64,000 nt of DNA from Temnopleurus reevesii. Its lineage: Eukaryota; Echinodermata; Echinoidea; Temnopleuroida; Temnopleuridae. Location of the stretch: NCBI GenBank assembly GCA_036244855.1, contig BQKZ01001605.1, positions 1 through 64,000 on the forward strand. Reading direction: 5' to 3'. The notes below the pieces were generated by a model. It made no database searches and was not told the origin of the DNA. It worked only from the letters and a program-made list of their open reading frames with translations. The translations under genes were made by a program, and so were the position numbers. The stretch's first letter is position 1. Each line of letters begins with the position of its first letter. Below are positions 36,193 through 47,833 of the stretch, in pieces.

Positions 36193-37045
36193 ATTCGCCT
36201 ATTATTCTGAGACAAATTTGACCCAGGCTACTTTAAAGTTCCAACGCTTGATCAACACAATAAATTTACGTTCATTTAATGCAAACTCGAGTACTTAAAG
36301 AGTTCTATATATTGAAAAAATATCGTTTTTTATTAAACTCGATGGTACTTTCTATTGCAATTGAATGAGGAATTTAAAATAACGATATGACTGGATTAAA
36401 TGGCATTATTTTATTTTCCGAAAATGAGTAAAGTCGTCTTGAAAACATTATGATTATTAATATTATTAATATTCTTATTATTGTTTTATAGAATAGTATA
36501 GTATAGTTTATTCAAAACCTATCAAACATTATGCATCTCTTTTACTGCCTTCATAGAAACCTGCGTTGAAAGTGCAAAATATCATATTTTATATCCATCA
36601 TATCATCCATGCTTTTACGAAGTAACGGTAGCCAATTGGACATTTTGTATGAAGGCAAAGAGGTCCCGACATAGCAACATAATGTTAAAGGCTATCATAT
36701 TTAAATACGCATTAATTGTACAGAAGAACATATTTCAATGAATTGAACCCACACAGGGATTTTTTTTGCGGAATATTGCAATTTGACCATCTCTTGAAAT
36801 CAATGGCGAAAATGGTGATATGAAAATGTGCATATTGTGTATAAAACCTGATAAAAACACCCTAAAGGCGCTTGTCTTTGCCTGTCTTCTAGAAGGTACC
36901 AATGCTCGTCAGTTGGCTGGTTCTCACTGCTTTGTAATGCAGATGAAACACAATAAAATCGTAATCTCATTTTTATGCTGCCCGGTAACCAAGACAACGA
37001 ATGTACCCACCCGTGCACATTCTTTTAACTACCATTTGCCTATTA

Positions 37046-37284
37046 AGGCCTACTCACACCTTTTCGTTTTTAGCCTGCGTCAGCCCAGCGGTTTTTGAAA
37101 ATCAAGAACGCTCCCTGGATGCACAAAGACGCAAGTGGACTGATATTCGGCGCAAGTTCCTTGAGCGCAAGTTGAACGTCAGTCCACCGTCTGATCAGCG
37201 TATACTGAGCGCTCGGGGAGCGTTTTAAATTTTTAAAACTCTGGGCAGTCGCAGGCTAAAAACCTCAAAAGTGTGAGTCGGCCT
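37046..37284. mobile_element. Palindromic TAA-type MITE, family 1 copy F
   Basis: Arms AGGCCTACTCACACC and AGTGTGAGTCGGCCT, with flanks TTA (37043-37045) and ATA (37285-37287). The centre reads GGACTGATATTCGGCG and the inverse GTTGAACGTCAGTCC. About ten bases shorter than most copies. Confidence 0.82.
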
Positions 37285-37828
37285 ATACGGTGTAATGGCT
37301 TGTAGTCAAGCTCTTTATGAGTCAAATGTGCTTAAACACATGTTCATTCATTACGTCTATTTGTATTTTTGTACCAGAAAATAGTGAAATTCTGCAAGGT
37401 TTATGACCCCCTCCCTCCACACATCAATAAAACAAAAAATATGATTATTATTGTTTCAAACAATGCGGCCTGTATTGCACCAGCAAATGGTATATATTAC
37501 ATGCAATAAAAGAATGTCAAACTGATAGTAATATCAATTAATGCAGCTTTGTTTTGCATGTTTCTATTAACAATATCTGGCTGAATAGGATTCTTTTTTT
37601 CATTTACATAAATACAGAATTGAGTAACTGTGTGAACAATCAGTTCTATACTAATATCAAACGAATAAATTATTCGATCGCTCAAATCCGCCAATATTAC
37701 ACACGCACACTACGTATTCTACGCAAAATCAAACGCTTACTTGAAATGAAAGGGTTTTTTAGAAATAGTTTGATATTAAGAAAACCTATAATCATTCCTA
37801 ATACAATTCCATGTTAATCAATATCAAT

Positions 37829-38075
37829 AAATAATAATAATAATAATAATAATAGATGCAATTTATATAGCGCACGTATCCACTCTGCTGAGTGCTCAAG
37901 GCGCTTTACATTATTATTACCCTGGCTTTAGCCCGGCAGACATTCACGGCGCACTTGGCATTTCAAAGAATAAATATTCCTGCCAGGTACCCATTCACCT
38001 CACCTTGGTTGAGTGCAGCACAATGTGGATGAATTTCTTGCTGAAGGAAATTGACGCCATGGGTAGGATTCGAAA
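37829..38075 (-). mobile_element. SINE-like element with AAT tail, copy 1
   Basis: (AAT)n at 37829-37853, then GCAATTTATATAGCGCACG, GCTCAAGGCGCTTTACA, GGTACCCATTCACCTCACC, GAATTTCTTGCTGAAGGAA and a B-box-like GGATTCGAA near the right end. Read on the minus strand it would be a tRNA-like head (GGTTCGAATCC type) with an ATT tail. The tRNA origin is inferred. Confidence 0.65.
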
Positions 38076-38846
38076 TGGCGTCTTTTGTACGGAATCATAC
38101 GTTCTTATTCGACACACAAAAATAGAATAAATCATTTCTTAATATTAATATTAGTTTCAGCTCCCGAAATACCTATACTTGTTTACTACACCCGATTAAG
38201 ATTAATTCTGATATACCAAATCAGACATTTATGGATTTTTTTACAACTTTTACACCACATTCAATGTTTTAGATGCATTCAACCCCGCAAGTGCATTGTA
38301 CTTTATTCCACATTGAAATGGTCAGAGAGGCATATTATTTCAGTTCTGTCTCCCGCGTTCATTTTGGGGCAGAACGGCCCAGAACCTAATACGCTTTTGA
38401 AGAAATGAGGTGCAAAATTAGATGCCTAAATTTATAAAACGATGAAACCCAATATATGCAAGCCATTGCGACCTAAAAACTCAAGGTTTTGAGGGAGATT
38501 TTAAAGTGTTTGAGGCAGATAGTGAATCGCTTCTGTGAAATAATAGAATGAGTAAGTAATAGTTTGATTTATTTCATTCAAGAGCAAAATTGATGGTGGT
38601 CATAATATCAAGATATATTTTTTTTCTGATATAGATGATTAATAACTAATTCAAATTGTAATAAGGCAGTATGATTATTTGAAATGTTTAAAGCAATAAT
38701 CATAATTTGATGAATACCACGATAAATTGAATCTATATTATCAGTAAAAAGTTGGTATCATTTTTAATCAAACCGTTGAGATTATTTTTATCTCTAAATG
38801 AGACGATGCTATATTCAATATAAGTCCCACTGACTTTGTTTTCAGA

Positions 38847-39209
38847 GCCGAAATAGCAAGCTTTTAGAAACTTCGACAGTCCTACGGAAACTCATACGTG
38901 CAACGCAAAGGCGAGTTTGTACAAGTCGCCTTATCGCCTTCTCATGCAAAGCAGGGTGCTAAGATGAGCGCCCACAAGATGCCTTCTCGCATTCTCTTCT
39001 TGTACAGGTCGCCTTATCGCCTTCTCATGCAAAGCAGGGTGCTTAGATGAGCTCCCACTAGATGCCTTCTCGCATTCTCTTCTTGTACAGGTCGCCTTCT
39101 CACCTTTCCGATCAAAACCAGTCGCCTTTGCAGGTTGAATAACTCGCCTTCGCTTTACGTATTAACTTCCGTATGACTGTCATAGTTTCTGAAACATTAA
39201 GGTTTCGGC
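38847..39209. mobile_element. Family 10: inverted-repeat element with an internal tandem duplication
   Basis: Ends GCCGAAATAGCAAGC and TTAAGGTTTCGGC. Long arms TAGAAACTTCGACAGTCC.. / ..GACTGTCATAGTTTCTGA and ACGGAA / TTCCGT. Inside, a ~92-base unit beginning CGCCTTATCGCCTTCTCATG (38928 and 39010 onward) occurs twice with few differences. Confidence 0.75.
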
Positions 39210-39759
39210 GATAAGTGTAGACATGCTTAATGTCCTCATACCAAAGCACTTTATAAAAACAATGCCGCTATTATCGATTCCCAGTGTTTAACGGGAAAAC
39301 CCCCTTTCATAACGCTCCGTGCCTTGAAGTACAGATACCTCTTAATCTCATGTAAATTTCATAGGTGCATTAGATGATATCTAAACTTAATAAGAAGATT
39401 TTTTTAGAGATCGCGAATAAAAGCGGCTTGTGAATAGAGGCTTTCGGTCTGCTGCAGTGGATTAAAATACTGAGAAAGTTCTAAGCGTGTCATCATAATC
39501 TGTTGGCTTGAAAAAAAGGGGATTCTACCTTATGGCAGTCACACCAACAGACTGATCCCTCCATGCTCTCAAATTGCTTCATTGTCTTGCTGTCTCATAC
39601 CCGTTGATGATGTATGGAAATGAGTTTTGTGTGTTTAGTAACAGAAAACTAGGCAAACTAATAATTACATTTGTTGACTTAAAGGCGATTATGAGATTTT
39701 ACTCATAATGGCTTCAATTTACTCAGGTCGGTACAAATTAACAGAAATTGTTTGTTTTA

Positions 39760-39972
39760 ACCCGTTTCATAAAGCTGTGTGTTGATCCCTTCTGGCATTT
39801 AACCCATCGACTACTGAAGTCTGTAACTTCCATAAACTTTATGCAGGGTTTACACGGTACCAGTATAGTCAATGTGTTAATGAAAACCCCTGGCGCTGAA
39901 TTGCACCAAATAAAGGATCACTAGTCGTTCGTACAATCGTGCGGAGATCGGCGCGCTGCTTTATGAAACATA
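39760..39972. mobile_element. Degenerate family 4 MITE interrupted by a family 6 element
   Basis: The left end CCCGTTTCATAAAGCTGTG and right end TGCTTTATGAAACATAG pair. GATCACTAGTCGTTCGTAC resembles the conserved CGACTGGTGACC core inverted. The family 6 mini-element at 39799-39880 sits inside and explains the extra length. Confidence 0.5.
39799..39880. mobile_element. Family 6 mini-element, nested copy
   Basis: Ends TTAACCCATCGACTACTG and CAGTATAGTCAATGTGTTAA. The internal sequence is diverged. It lies within the degenerate family 4 element. Confidence 0.6.
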
Positions 39973-40396
39973 GTAGGTGCGTCAAGTATGCAATCCATTT
40001 TTAAGAGTGTAAACTTGCTATTTATTAAAAAAAACCAAAACTTAATAATCAATCATTGATATCAAGATTTCATTGGCGTTACATGATCTCTTGAGGGATA
40101 AAGATTTTAAGACATGATTTCGTGGAAGCTGTTCTTTTGACTTTTGATCTGGGATGGATTGGTGTTCGTCTGTATAAACAAAATTCGAAGGGGTGCCCGT
40201 CTGATTAAAAAAAACCTGATCAAATTCCTTGGACAAGAGTTAAGCAAACTAAAGTAGATGTTTATTTCTTTGGATCGCACTTCAAATTTGTCTAATTTGT
40301 CTAACTTACGAGAGAGTTATTTGTTATTTCTGTATTGTCTGTGATTTTGCTTGTGTCTTTTGAAATTTGTGCGCCGGTGTATGCGATTTTGCGTCC

Positions 40397-40700
40397 AAGC
40401 TTATCATTTCGTGAGTGAGCTTATCATTTTGTGAGTGAAAATATCATTTGGTGAGTTAACTTATCATTTTGTGATTTAGCTCATCATTTTGTGCACGAGC
40501 TTATCATTTTGTGAGTCAGCTTATAATTTTGTGTGTGAGCGTGTCATTTGTATGTGACCTTATCATTTTCAGCGCAGTAGAATATTTCCATAGAGTGACT
40601 GCGATACATAAATTATCTTATTATTTATTATTTTGTGCGCGAGCTTTTCATTTTTAGTGCGAGCTTATCATTTGTGAGTGAGCGTATCATTTGTGCGTGT
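40397..40700. repeat. Minisatellite, ~20-base unit GCTTATCATTTTGTGAGTGA
   Basis: About nine diverged units at 40399-40575 and four more at 40617-40700, separated by a 40-base non-repeat piece. Unit length varies from 19 to 22. Confidence 0.8.
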
Positions 40701-41016
40701 GTGCGGTTTGCAAGTGTGCATATTACGTATTCGTTTGTGTGTGTGGGTTGGGGAGGGGTAAGGCGTGACAGAAAATAGAAAGAATGTTAGAAAGACATTC
40801 GATTGATCGGCCTAGATACTTGACGGGCCAGGGGAGACCCGTTTCTGCATTTTCATTGATTCTAAACTATTCAAACTCACGCGGAATCATTCAAAAGCCG
40901 AAATACTTAGCTCCCATTGAAAGACGAGCCACTGCTATTCTCTACGCGAATGTTAAACATCTTTGAAGGATATGTTGTAAATCTGAGAGGAGAAGATGTA
41001 CATACGGATTCATTTG

Positions 41017-41275
41017 TGTGTGTGTGTGTGTATGTATGTGTGTGTATGTGTGTGTGTATGTGTGTGTGTATATGTATGTGCTAAAGCGACGGGGGATAAG
41101 GTATATAGGGAGAGAGAGAGCGGAGAGGCAAAGAAGAGACGATGTAGGTCGAAATACTCTAACGAGATAGAGGAAGCAAAATACATAAACACACACACAC
41201 ACACACACACACACAGGGTAGAGACAGATAGATGAATAGATAGGAAGAGAGAGAGAGAGAGAGAGAAAGAGAGGG
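41017..41275. repeat. Cluster of TG, GA, CA and GA microsatellites
   Basis: TG/TATG at 41017-41082, GA at 41109-41122, CA at 41189-41214 and GA at 41247-41274. The TG and CA runs are mutually complementary and could form a long hairpin. Confidence 0.9.
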
Positions 41276-41715
41276 GGTGGCTAAGGGGTTAGGTGTATTT
41301 TTAGCCATATATGAACAAAGATATGAAAACTCACTAAAAGCCAGTAGAAATTTGACAGATTGTTATAAGGAAACGGAAGCATCATCAGAAAGACAAATAT
41401 AACATATGCCAAATCTATTTACTCTTCACAGAATCAATACATACAAATCATTTCTTCTGCCCCACTCAACCACACATCGGCAATACAAGTAAGATATACT
41501 CTGCCTACTCCCAAAAGATTTATCGAGGAAAACATTTCAGAATTCCGTGCTCTCAGTTGAACCCTAAAGCCTGAAAGACGAAGATTTGCTAAACAGACAA
41601 CCAAAATGTTTTTTTGAGGGATGCATCTCGCTCTATCTTGATGTAATTTAGTAATTTAATAAGAACGATTGAGACACGCAATTCAATCCACGCCCTGACC
41701 TTGGGATATCTTTAA

Positions 41716-41958
41716 AGGCCGACTTACACTTTTGCGTTTTTAGCCTGCGTTAGCCCAGCGATTTCAGAAATTAAAAAAGAACGCTCCCTGGACTGTGCAC
41801 AACAAACGCAGATCAGCCGGTAGACTGACGTTTGGCTTGCGCTCAAGTAGCGAACGTCTACCGTCAGTCCTCCATATGACCTGCGCCCGAGGGGCGTTTT
41901 TATTTAAAAAAAACGCTGGGCCGAAGCAGGCTAAAAGCGCAAAAGTGTAAGTCGGCCG
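41716..41958. mobile_element. Palindromic TAA-type MITE, family 1 copy G
   Basis: Arms AGGCCGACTTACACTTTTG and CAAAAGTGTAAGTCGGCCG are exact complements over most of their length. Note the compensating change CTTACACT/AGTGTAAG relative to other copies. Flanks TAA (41713-41715) and TGA (41959-41961). Confidence 0.85.
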
Positions 41959-42359
41959 TGAGGAAATGTCGCGCCAAATTACCAAGATCCTTGTTCATTT
42001 ATTGAGAAAGGGAGACGGGGAAAAAGTTTGCCGAGTGGGAGACTTAAAAAGGAGGGCGCAAAGAACCTATCAAACAATTACCTGAAACTTCAAAGTCGCA
42101 TGGAGGATGGTATCATTAGAGCAGCGAGCAAACAGATCTACTTCGATTTAATGTTTCTCAAAAGTTTAAAGACATTCATAAACGAGTAGATAAAGAACAA
42201 AATATCTATAATGCAACCAACAAATGATTTGTATATGTTCTGGAATAAAGGGAAGAATGATATTTCCAAATATTGTTATGTAACATTGCGAGGTGTGTGT
42301 AATGCGCGGTTGGTAAAATGGCAAGCAGGATGGCATTACGACCTGAAATAAAGAGATAC

Positions 42360-42489
42360 AGCCCCGGTCACATAGGACCCCGGAAGCAACACGATTTACC
42401 CCGACTCGTTGTTCCGAGGCAGTTAACTGTGAATTAACAAAGAGTCGGGGTGAATCGTGTTGCTTCCGGGGTCCTATGTGACCGGGGCT
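42360..42489. mobile_element. Family 2 MITE, copy 2 (best preserved)
   Basis: Arms AGCCCCGGTCACATAGGACC and GGTCCTATGTGACCGGGGCT are perfectly complementary. Inner arms AAGCAACACGATTTACCC / GGGTGAATCGTGTTGCTT differ at one site. This suggests recent mobility or strong constraint. It ends about 200 bases before an assembly gap. Confidence 0.85.
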
Positions 42490-42686
42490 TAAACGACAAA
42501 CATGACAAAGTACACTCACGTCAGGCAAAGTAATATTCATGTTTGATAACAACTTGGAAGTCAGCAGTTTAGAATGTCCAGAGTTGTGTAATAATTGAAA
42601 CACGTCCACACGTTACGGTACATTAGTTCATATACGTAGACAGAAGTGATGGGGAATTTAAAGGGTCATGGACTACCGCCCCCCCC

Positions 42687-43582
42687 NNNNNNNNNNNNNN
42701 NNNNNNNNNNNNNNNNNNNNNNNNNNNNNNNNNNNNNNNNNNNNNNNNNNNNNNNNNNNNNNNNNNNNNNNNNNNNNNNNNNNNNNNNNNNNNNNNNNNN
42801 NNNNNNNNNNNNNNNNNNNNNNNNNNNNNNNNNNNNNNNNNNNNNNNNNNNNNNNNNNNNNNNNNNNNNNNNNNNNNNNNNNNNNNNNNNNNNNNNNNNN
42901 NNNNNNNNNNNNNNNNNNNNNNNNNNNNNNNNNNNNNNNNNNNNNNNNNNNNNNNNNNNNNNNNNNNNNNNNNNNNNNNNNNNNNNNNNNNNNNNNNNNN
43001 NNNNNNNNNNNNNNNNNNNNNNNNNNNNNNNNNNNNNNNNNNNNNNNNNNNNNNNNNNNNNNNNNNNNNNNNNNNNNNNNNNNNNNNNNNNNNNNNNNNN
43101 NNNNNNNNNNNNNNNNNNNNNNNNNNNNNNNNNNNNNNNNNNNNNNNNNNNNNNNNNNNNNNNNNNNNNNNNNNNNNNNNNNNNNNNNNNNNNNNNNNNN
43201 NNNNNNNNNNNNNNNNNNNNNNNNNNNNNNNNNNNNNNNNNNNNNNNNNNNNNNNNNNNNNNNNNNNNNNNNNNNNNNNNNNNNNNNNNNNNNNNNNNNN
43301 NNNNNNNNNNNNNNNNNNNNNNNNNNNNNNNNNNNNNNNNNNNNNNNNNNNNNNNNNNNNNNNNNNNNNNNNNNNNNNNNNNNNNNNNNNNNNNNNNNNN
43401 NNNNNNNNNNNNNNNNNNNNNNNNNNNNNNNNNNNNNNNNNNNNNNNNNNNNNNNNNNNNNNNNNNNNNNNNNNNNNNNNNNNNNNNNNNNNNNNNNNNN
43501 NNNNNNNNNNNNNNNNNNNNNNNNNNNNNNNNNNNNNNNNNNNNNNNNNNNNNNNNNNNNNNNNNNNNNNNNNNNNNNNNNN
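42687..43582. other. Assembly gap (896 N)
   Basis: It follows a run of C (42680-42686) and ends beside the tRNA-like sequence. Frames crossing it are meaningless. Confidence 1.
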
Positions 43583-43590
43583 TCATAGGC

Positions 43591-43663
43591 TGTACCGGGT
43601 GGGACTCGAACCCACGACCTCTGGATTGCTAGACCAGTGTCATAACCACTAGACCACCGGAGC
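43591..43663 (-). pseudogene. tRNA-like sequence, anticodon position AGC, probably tRNA pseudogene or SINE head
   Basis: A 73-base cloverleaf can be drawn on the minus strand. Acceptor GCTCCGG/CCGGTAC has two mismatches (pairs 2 and 3). The D arm GTC/GAC has loop TAGTGGTTAT. The anticodon stem CTGGT/TCCAG has one T-T mismatch around loop CTAGCAA. The variable region is five bases, and the T arm GTGGG-TTCGAGT-CCCAC is perfect. A-box-like and B-box-like motifs are present. Three mismatches and a D arm unlike animal tRNA-Ala make a working tRNA unlikely. It abuts an assembly gap at 43582, so a 3' extension as a SINE body cannot be seen. Confidence 0.55.
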
Positions 43664-43754
43664 GCCCTAGCGATAAGGTTCTATGTGAATCCAATGTGTT
43701 TGAAATATTGTTATTAATTCCGCTGGGTGACGTAATGATAGATATTATTTTATA

Positions 43755-43860
43755 GACGTTTATCCACTATTTGCTGCACTCAACCCAGGTGAGGTGAATC
43801 GGCACCGGCTGGAATTTATTGTAGACGCGCCTAATTGGCAGCTATGTTATGGCCGAGTAA
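43755..43860 (+). mobile_element. SINE-like element, copy 4 (inverted fragment)
   Basis: GCTGCACTCAACCCAGGTG and AGGTGAATCGGCACCGGC are the reverse complement of the middle of copy 1. What follows (GTAGACGCGCCTAATTGGC) does not match well. Confidence 0.5.
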
Positions 43861-46093
43861 CAATGTTAAATAATTTGTCTCTCACCTCTGCATAGGTGAT
43901 TAGAGAGATGGCGTATTTAAATACTATATACTTCGTGTTTTCACAAAGTGACGGGAGCCAGAAGGTACTGTTACACGAGATGAGTTACAAATCCATTGAA
44001 ACGTGTCCTTCGATAGAATTAACACATTGTTTCTATAGGATGCCCGTTGAATTGGCGCTATGTCTGGATTTACTTGTCCTCATGAAACAATACTCTTTGG
44101 CTACCATCACTTCGTAAAAGCAGGGACAATATTATTATTATTATTATCACGTCGTATGCAATTGTAATGCACCTGCCTCTAAACACACGCAAAGGTGGGT
44201 CAAATATCCTTCCTTGACCTAAATCTCCAACGTTCTAGGACAAGGTTTTATTTGTCTTTGTTGAGAGAAAGTACACCCCAATGCCAAACTCATTGTCATT
44301 CCGACTGGGGTTTGACTCTAATGGACCGGGCATACGCCATACCCCTCGGCATATAGATCGAGAGGTCTTATTACCCCTATTTCAATCCTAATTTCAGCTT
44401 CCCCTCCTCCTCCAATGCGCCCTTCATCAAGCCAAATACATGTAACATGTGGACATTCAGCTCAATTTTCCTTTTGATGCAATACTATTCACCGCACATG
44501 ATTCTACTTGCATTTTACGAGAATGTGGATTGCCTTTCTTATGCTAGGTTTTTCTGTTTTATTTTCCACTCTCTTACTTTCTTTTTTTTTGTGCGCGTCT
44601 TGAGCACTAATTCTTGGTGGATTTTGCGCCTTGTAAGTCACATGCATTATTATCATTATTATTATTACTATGATTTTAGATAAAAGCGACTATACCGAGG
44701 CATGTAACTAGTCACAAAAGCACGGTTTTTCTTATTTCGCTTTTGATTTGCTGATGACAAGTTTCAGAAATGGATTCTTAATCTATAGCCACCAAACTTA
44801 GAATTACAAAAATCGAAACCAGACGAGCTTGATGTATGAAATGAGTTATTTCATTACAACCCGGTCGTTTTCATATGAAAATGGTAACCTCAGAAACACT
44901 GTGATAGATTCAAAAGGGAATTTGGAAAATCGGATAAAAAATGATAAAAAACACGAATGGATGAATGTCCATGTAGTACTAGTCTTTGTACAGCGTTAAA
45001 GCGTTTGCGTGATTCACATATGATTCTAAAAGCCGGTCGCAGGTTACTGCAGCTTTCTCGGGCTGATCAATGACTAAAGTATACATCGTATGGGAAACAG
45101 TGCTGCATACAAATTGCGTGTCAGTTGAGCGTAGAAAGTTGTCTCAATATGTGAAAAGTAACGTAGAGATATGACGACGTTTCGACTTCTACATGCTGTC
45201 TTTGTCAGGCGATGAAACACCGGTGATAGGCTGCTGGGCGCAATTGTTTAACTTCAGGGAACTGTACAAAATGACAACTATAACTTGGGACACCCTGTAA
45301 ACGCAGAAAAGCGAAGGGAAGACGATTGACCAACGTTGGAAGCATTCGTCTGGTGCTCGACCTACGCACGCGCCAGAGTCAGCTAAGCGTCTTTCTTCCG
45401 CGTTTTGGAAGACGGTGACTGTGAACACAAAGTAATAATTGATCCTTTAAGCAGGTAGCCATGTGCGTTTCTATGATATTCCGAAAATTTTCTTCAGGAA
45501 AGATCACTTTAACCCCCTTAGAAATTAGAAAAAGAAAATCAAAATTAATGCAGGGACGATTTGACTTGCAGAAAATTGATCAACCCATTATTGTTAACTC
45601 ACATGAAATTTCCTCGTCAGACAGATTTTCAGAAAGCGCAAGACATCATAATTTAGCTAAGGACGGTGCATAAAATGATTTCAGAATGAACATTCGGTTG
45701 AGTAGTTTTGAATCATTTCGCCAACTTCACCCAAAACAGGGACGATGCATGTTATATACCTGAAATCAATTCACAACTCAAATGTTCAACGTGTAAGTGA
45801 TTATTACTGGCCTGGTCCAATACTATGCGGTTAAGGTTGTTTAAATCGATGGATAATTAAAGAAAATATGGCTCTTCCATCGGAGGATTGTAAGTGATAG
45901 GGGATTGCACAAGCATATAGAAAAGGCGATAAATTGAAGGTCATTGAATGTATATATTTGGGAGCTTTTAGCATCGACCTATCCCTGCTTTTAAGGAAAG
46001 TGCCTTCACATCAGGCCGGGAATCAATTTACCCTTTAAGAATACCAAGGGAATATGGTGGAAAATGCTGGAGTTTTGATTGCGACGAGGCGGT
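43861..46093. other. No gene seen
   Basis: Short frames only. The 79-codon minus-strand frame at 45189-45428 overlaps the hammerhead-like motif and has no recognisable domain. Confidence 0.5.
45168..45214 (-). ncRNA. Degenerate hammerhead-ribozyme-like motif
   Basis: The minus strand reads CCTGACAAAGACAGCATGTA then GAAGTCGAAACGTCGTC. The layout CTGAnnA, GAC..GTC stem, CGAAACGTC resembles the hammerhead core found in repeats of Penelope-like retroelements. The CTGATGA core is changed to CTGACAA, so it is probably inactive. No reverse transcriptase frame is nearby. Confidence 0.3.
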
Positions 46094-46097
46094 TTAA

Positions 46098-46282
46098 GGC
46101 CCGGGCACACCAAACACGGCACGGCATCACTGATCACGGCACGGTATTTTCGCAATTTCTCCCCTGTGATTGGCCAATTGTGAAGCATCCGTTGCGAGGA
46201 TAGAGCGCGCTGACCAATAGCAACCAAGATAGCGCGTAAATACCGTGCCGTGATGCCGTGCCGTGTTTGGTGTACCAGGGCC
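46098..46282. mobile_element. Family 3 MITE (CACCAAACACGGCACGGCA), copy 1
   Basis: Terminal arms GGCCCGGGCACACC / GGTGTACCAGGGCC and long sub-terminal arms ACACGGCACGGCATCAC / GTGATGCCGTGCCGTGT. TTAA lies on both sides (46094-46097, 46283-46286). The 60-base centre holds GTGATTGGCCAATTG and GACCAATAGC, i.e. CCAAT-box-like motifs. Confidence 0.8.
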
Positions 46283-46746
46283 TTAACTCTGTATTCCCCT
46301 AATACCCCGCCCAGACGCTATCTCTTTTAGATGTGAAGTTATTCGGATTAAAGCTTTCTAGTATTCACTGCTTGCATAAAGCACTCGGGGTTTTACGTTT
46401 TTAACTTTATTAAAAGCATTTGAAATTAAGGCTTGTTCATATATTTTCCTTTTAATGGTGGCTATTTGTAAAGCGTACAGGTCCACCTTAATTGTTCATG
46501 GAGCTCTTAAACAATACAAAATCCCTTTATTATAGGCTTACTCCTGTTTTATCAATTTGATCATTACATTCCGCCCAATTCACGTTCGCATCAATCTGCC
46601 CATAATTTTATGTATTCTACGCAAAATCGTGTAGGCGAAATATTGAAAATAGTTGATAATAGTTGAAAATTAACTAGGAAGCCTATATCACTCTTATCAT
46701 TAGCCAAACCTACCTCCTGAGCGGAGGGATCATCAAATAAATTCAG

Positions 46747-46826
46747 TTAATCCATTGATTACTGGAACCGGGCAGTCCACGTACAATTTCTGTAGGAATT
46801 TTAGAAATCGGATGTCAATGGGTTAA
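46747..46826. mobile_element. Family 6 mini-element, copy 4
   Basis: Ends TTAATCCATTGATTACTGG and GGATGTCAATGGGTTAA, plus the conserved GGAACCGGG next to the left arm as in the 5.7 kb pair. Confidence 0.65.
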
Positions 46827-47217
46827 CATGGTTAAAGCATGACATTTGTGTGATGTTCACATAACTGTGTATATGCGTCTTGAAAACACATATCTCGTTC
46901 TGTGCCTAAAAAAATGCCTTTTATGCATTTTCACTGTAATCACTCAATGTTCGCACGGAGGTGTACTATACGATTAGTCGGGCGCATAGAACATTGATAG
47001 AGATAGTATATTTCTCTACAAGACATAGTATTTAAATCATAGTTGTGTTGAAGTGTTATGATATATGTACTATTATTTCAAGGCTCATAAATCAGTGTGT
47101 GTGTTGATGCAGATACATAACTAGCGCTATTGAAATGTTCAACTCCTATGCCGAGCTATGCAAAGAGGTTGGGGATGGTGATTAAGGCACCCTCCTAAAA
47201 TTATTCAAATTGACAGA

Positions 47218-47505
47218 TTTAATGAATAAAAATAACAGTAATAATTGATGCAATTTATGTAACACACGTACCCACTTTGCAAAATGCTCAAGGCGCTTGC
47301 GGGACTATAATTACCCTAAATTTAGCCAGGTGCACACCAGCGCACATGGCATTTCAAGGGATTAATATTCCGGCCATGTACCCATTCACCCCACCTGGAT
47401 TGAGTGACCTCGATGTGGACGAATTTCTTGCTGGAGGAAATCAACGCCATGGACGGGATTCTAACCTACTACCCTCTGGTTGAAAGGCGAGAGTCGGACC
47501 ACAAT
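47218..47505 (-). mobile_element. SINE-like element with AAT tail, copy 2
   Basis: Same order as copy 1: GATGCAATTTATGTAACACA, GCTCAAGGCGCTTG, CCATGTACCCATTCACCCC, GAATTTCTTGCTGGAGGAAA, GGGATTCTAACC and a longer right end CTCTGGTTGAAAGGCGAGAG TCGGACC. The 68-codon frame here runs through the repeat. Confidence 0.65.
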
Positions 47506-47713
47506 AACGTATTGACTCCTTTGCGTAATTCTGATTGAAAAATTAAGGAGTCTGGTTACAAGTTGCGAGATTTATGATTGATTTAACTCCAATCTCGCTA
47601 CTTTAAATTCATTTTTTTAAATTCATCTAAGTTATTAAATTGACTTTGAATAGGAAAAAAAAAGAAAATTACCCCTTTCAGAGAAAAAAAAAAGTATGAT
47701 GGTTTCGAATACA

Positions 47714-47833
47714 GGGCCTCGTTACATAAAGCTTTTCAATCGATCGTACGATTGTATGATATCAATCGTAAGTTAATGAAAAATAATGTACTATGGATTT
47801 GCAATTGACAGATCGCTTTGATGTTACAGGCCC
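47714..47833. mobile_element. Family 5 MITE, copy 4
   Basis: Ends GGGCCTCGTTACATAAAGC and TTGATGTTACAGGCCCC. The centre contains CGATCGTACGATTG and a poor match to the family core. It lies 160 bases left of the second family 3 element. Confidence 0.65.

Larger units (their letters stand above)
35275..42359. other. Presumed first intron or intergenic; repeats but no exon recognised
   Basis: Between the listed repeats (families 1, 5, 6, 7, 10, SINE-like, minisatellite) no reading frame flanked by splice sites and resembling the remainder of a class C GPCR was recognised. Confidence 0.45.

Noticed and set aside
40397..40700. CRISPR-like spacing of short repeats
   Set aside because: Units are contiguous and diverged with no unique spacers, and the DNA is eukaryotic in style.
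42166..42609. 147-codon minus-strand frame
   Set aside because: Its middle is the family 2 MITE, and no domain was recognised in the rest.
42646..43632. Frames of about 300 codons across the gap
   Set aside because: Nearly all residues are unknown; they exist only because N has no stop codons.
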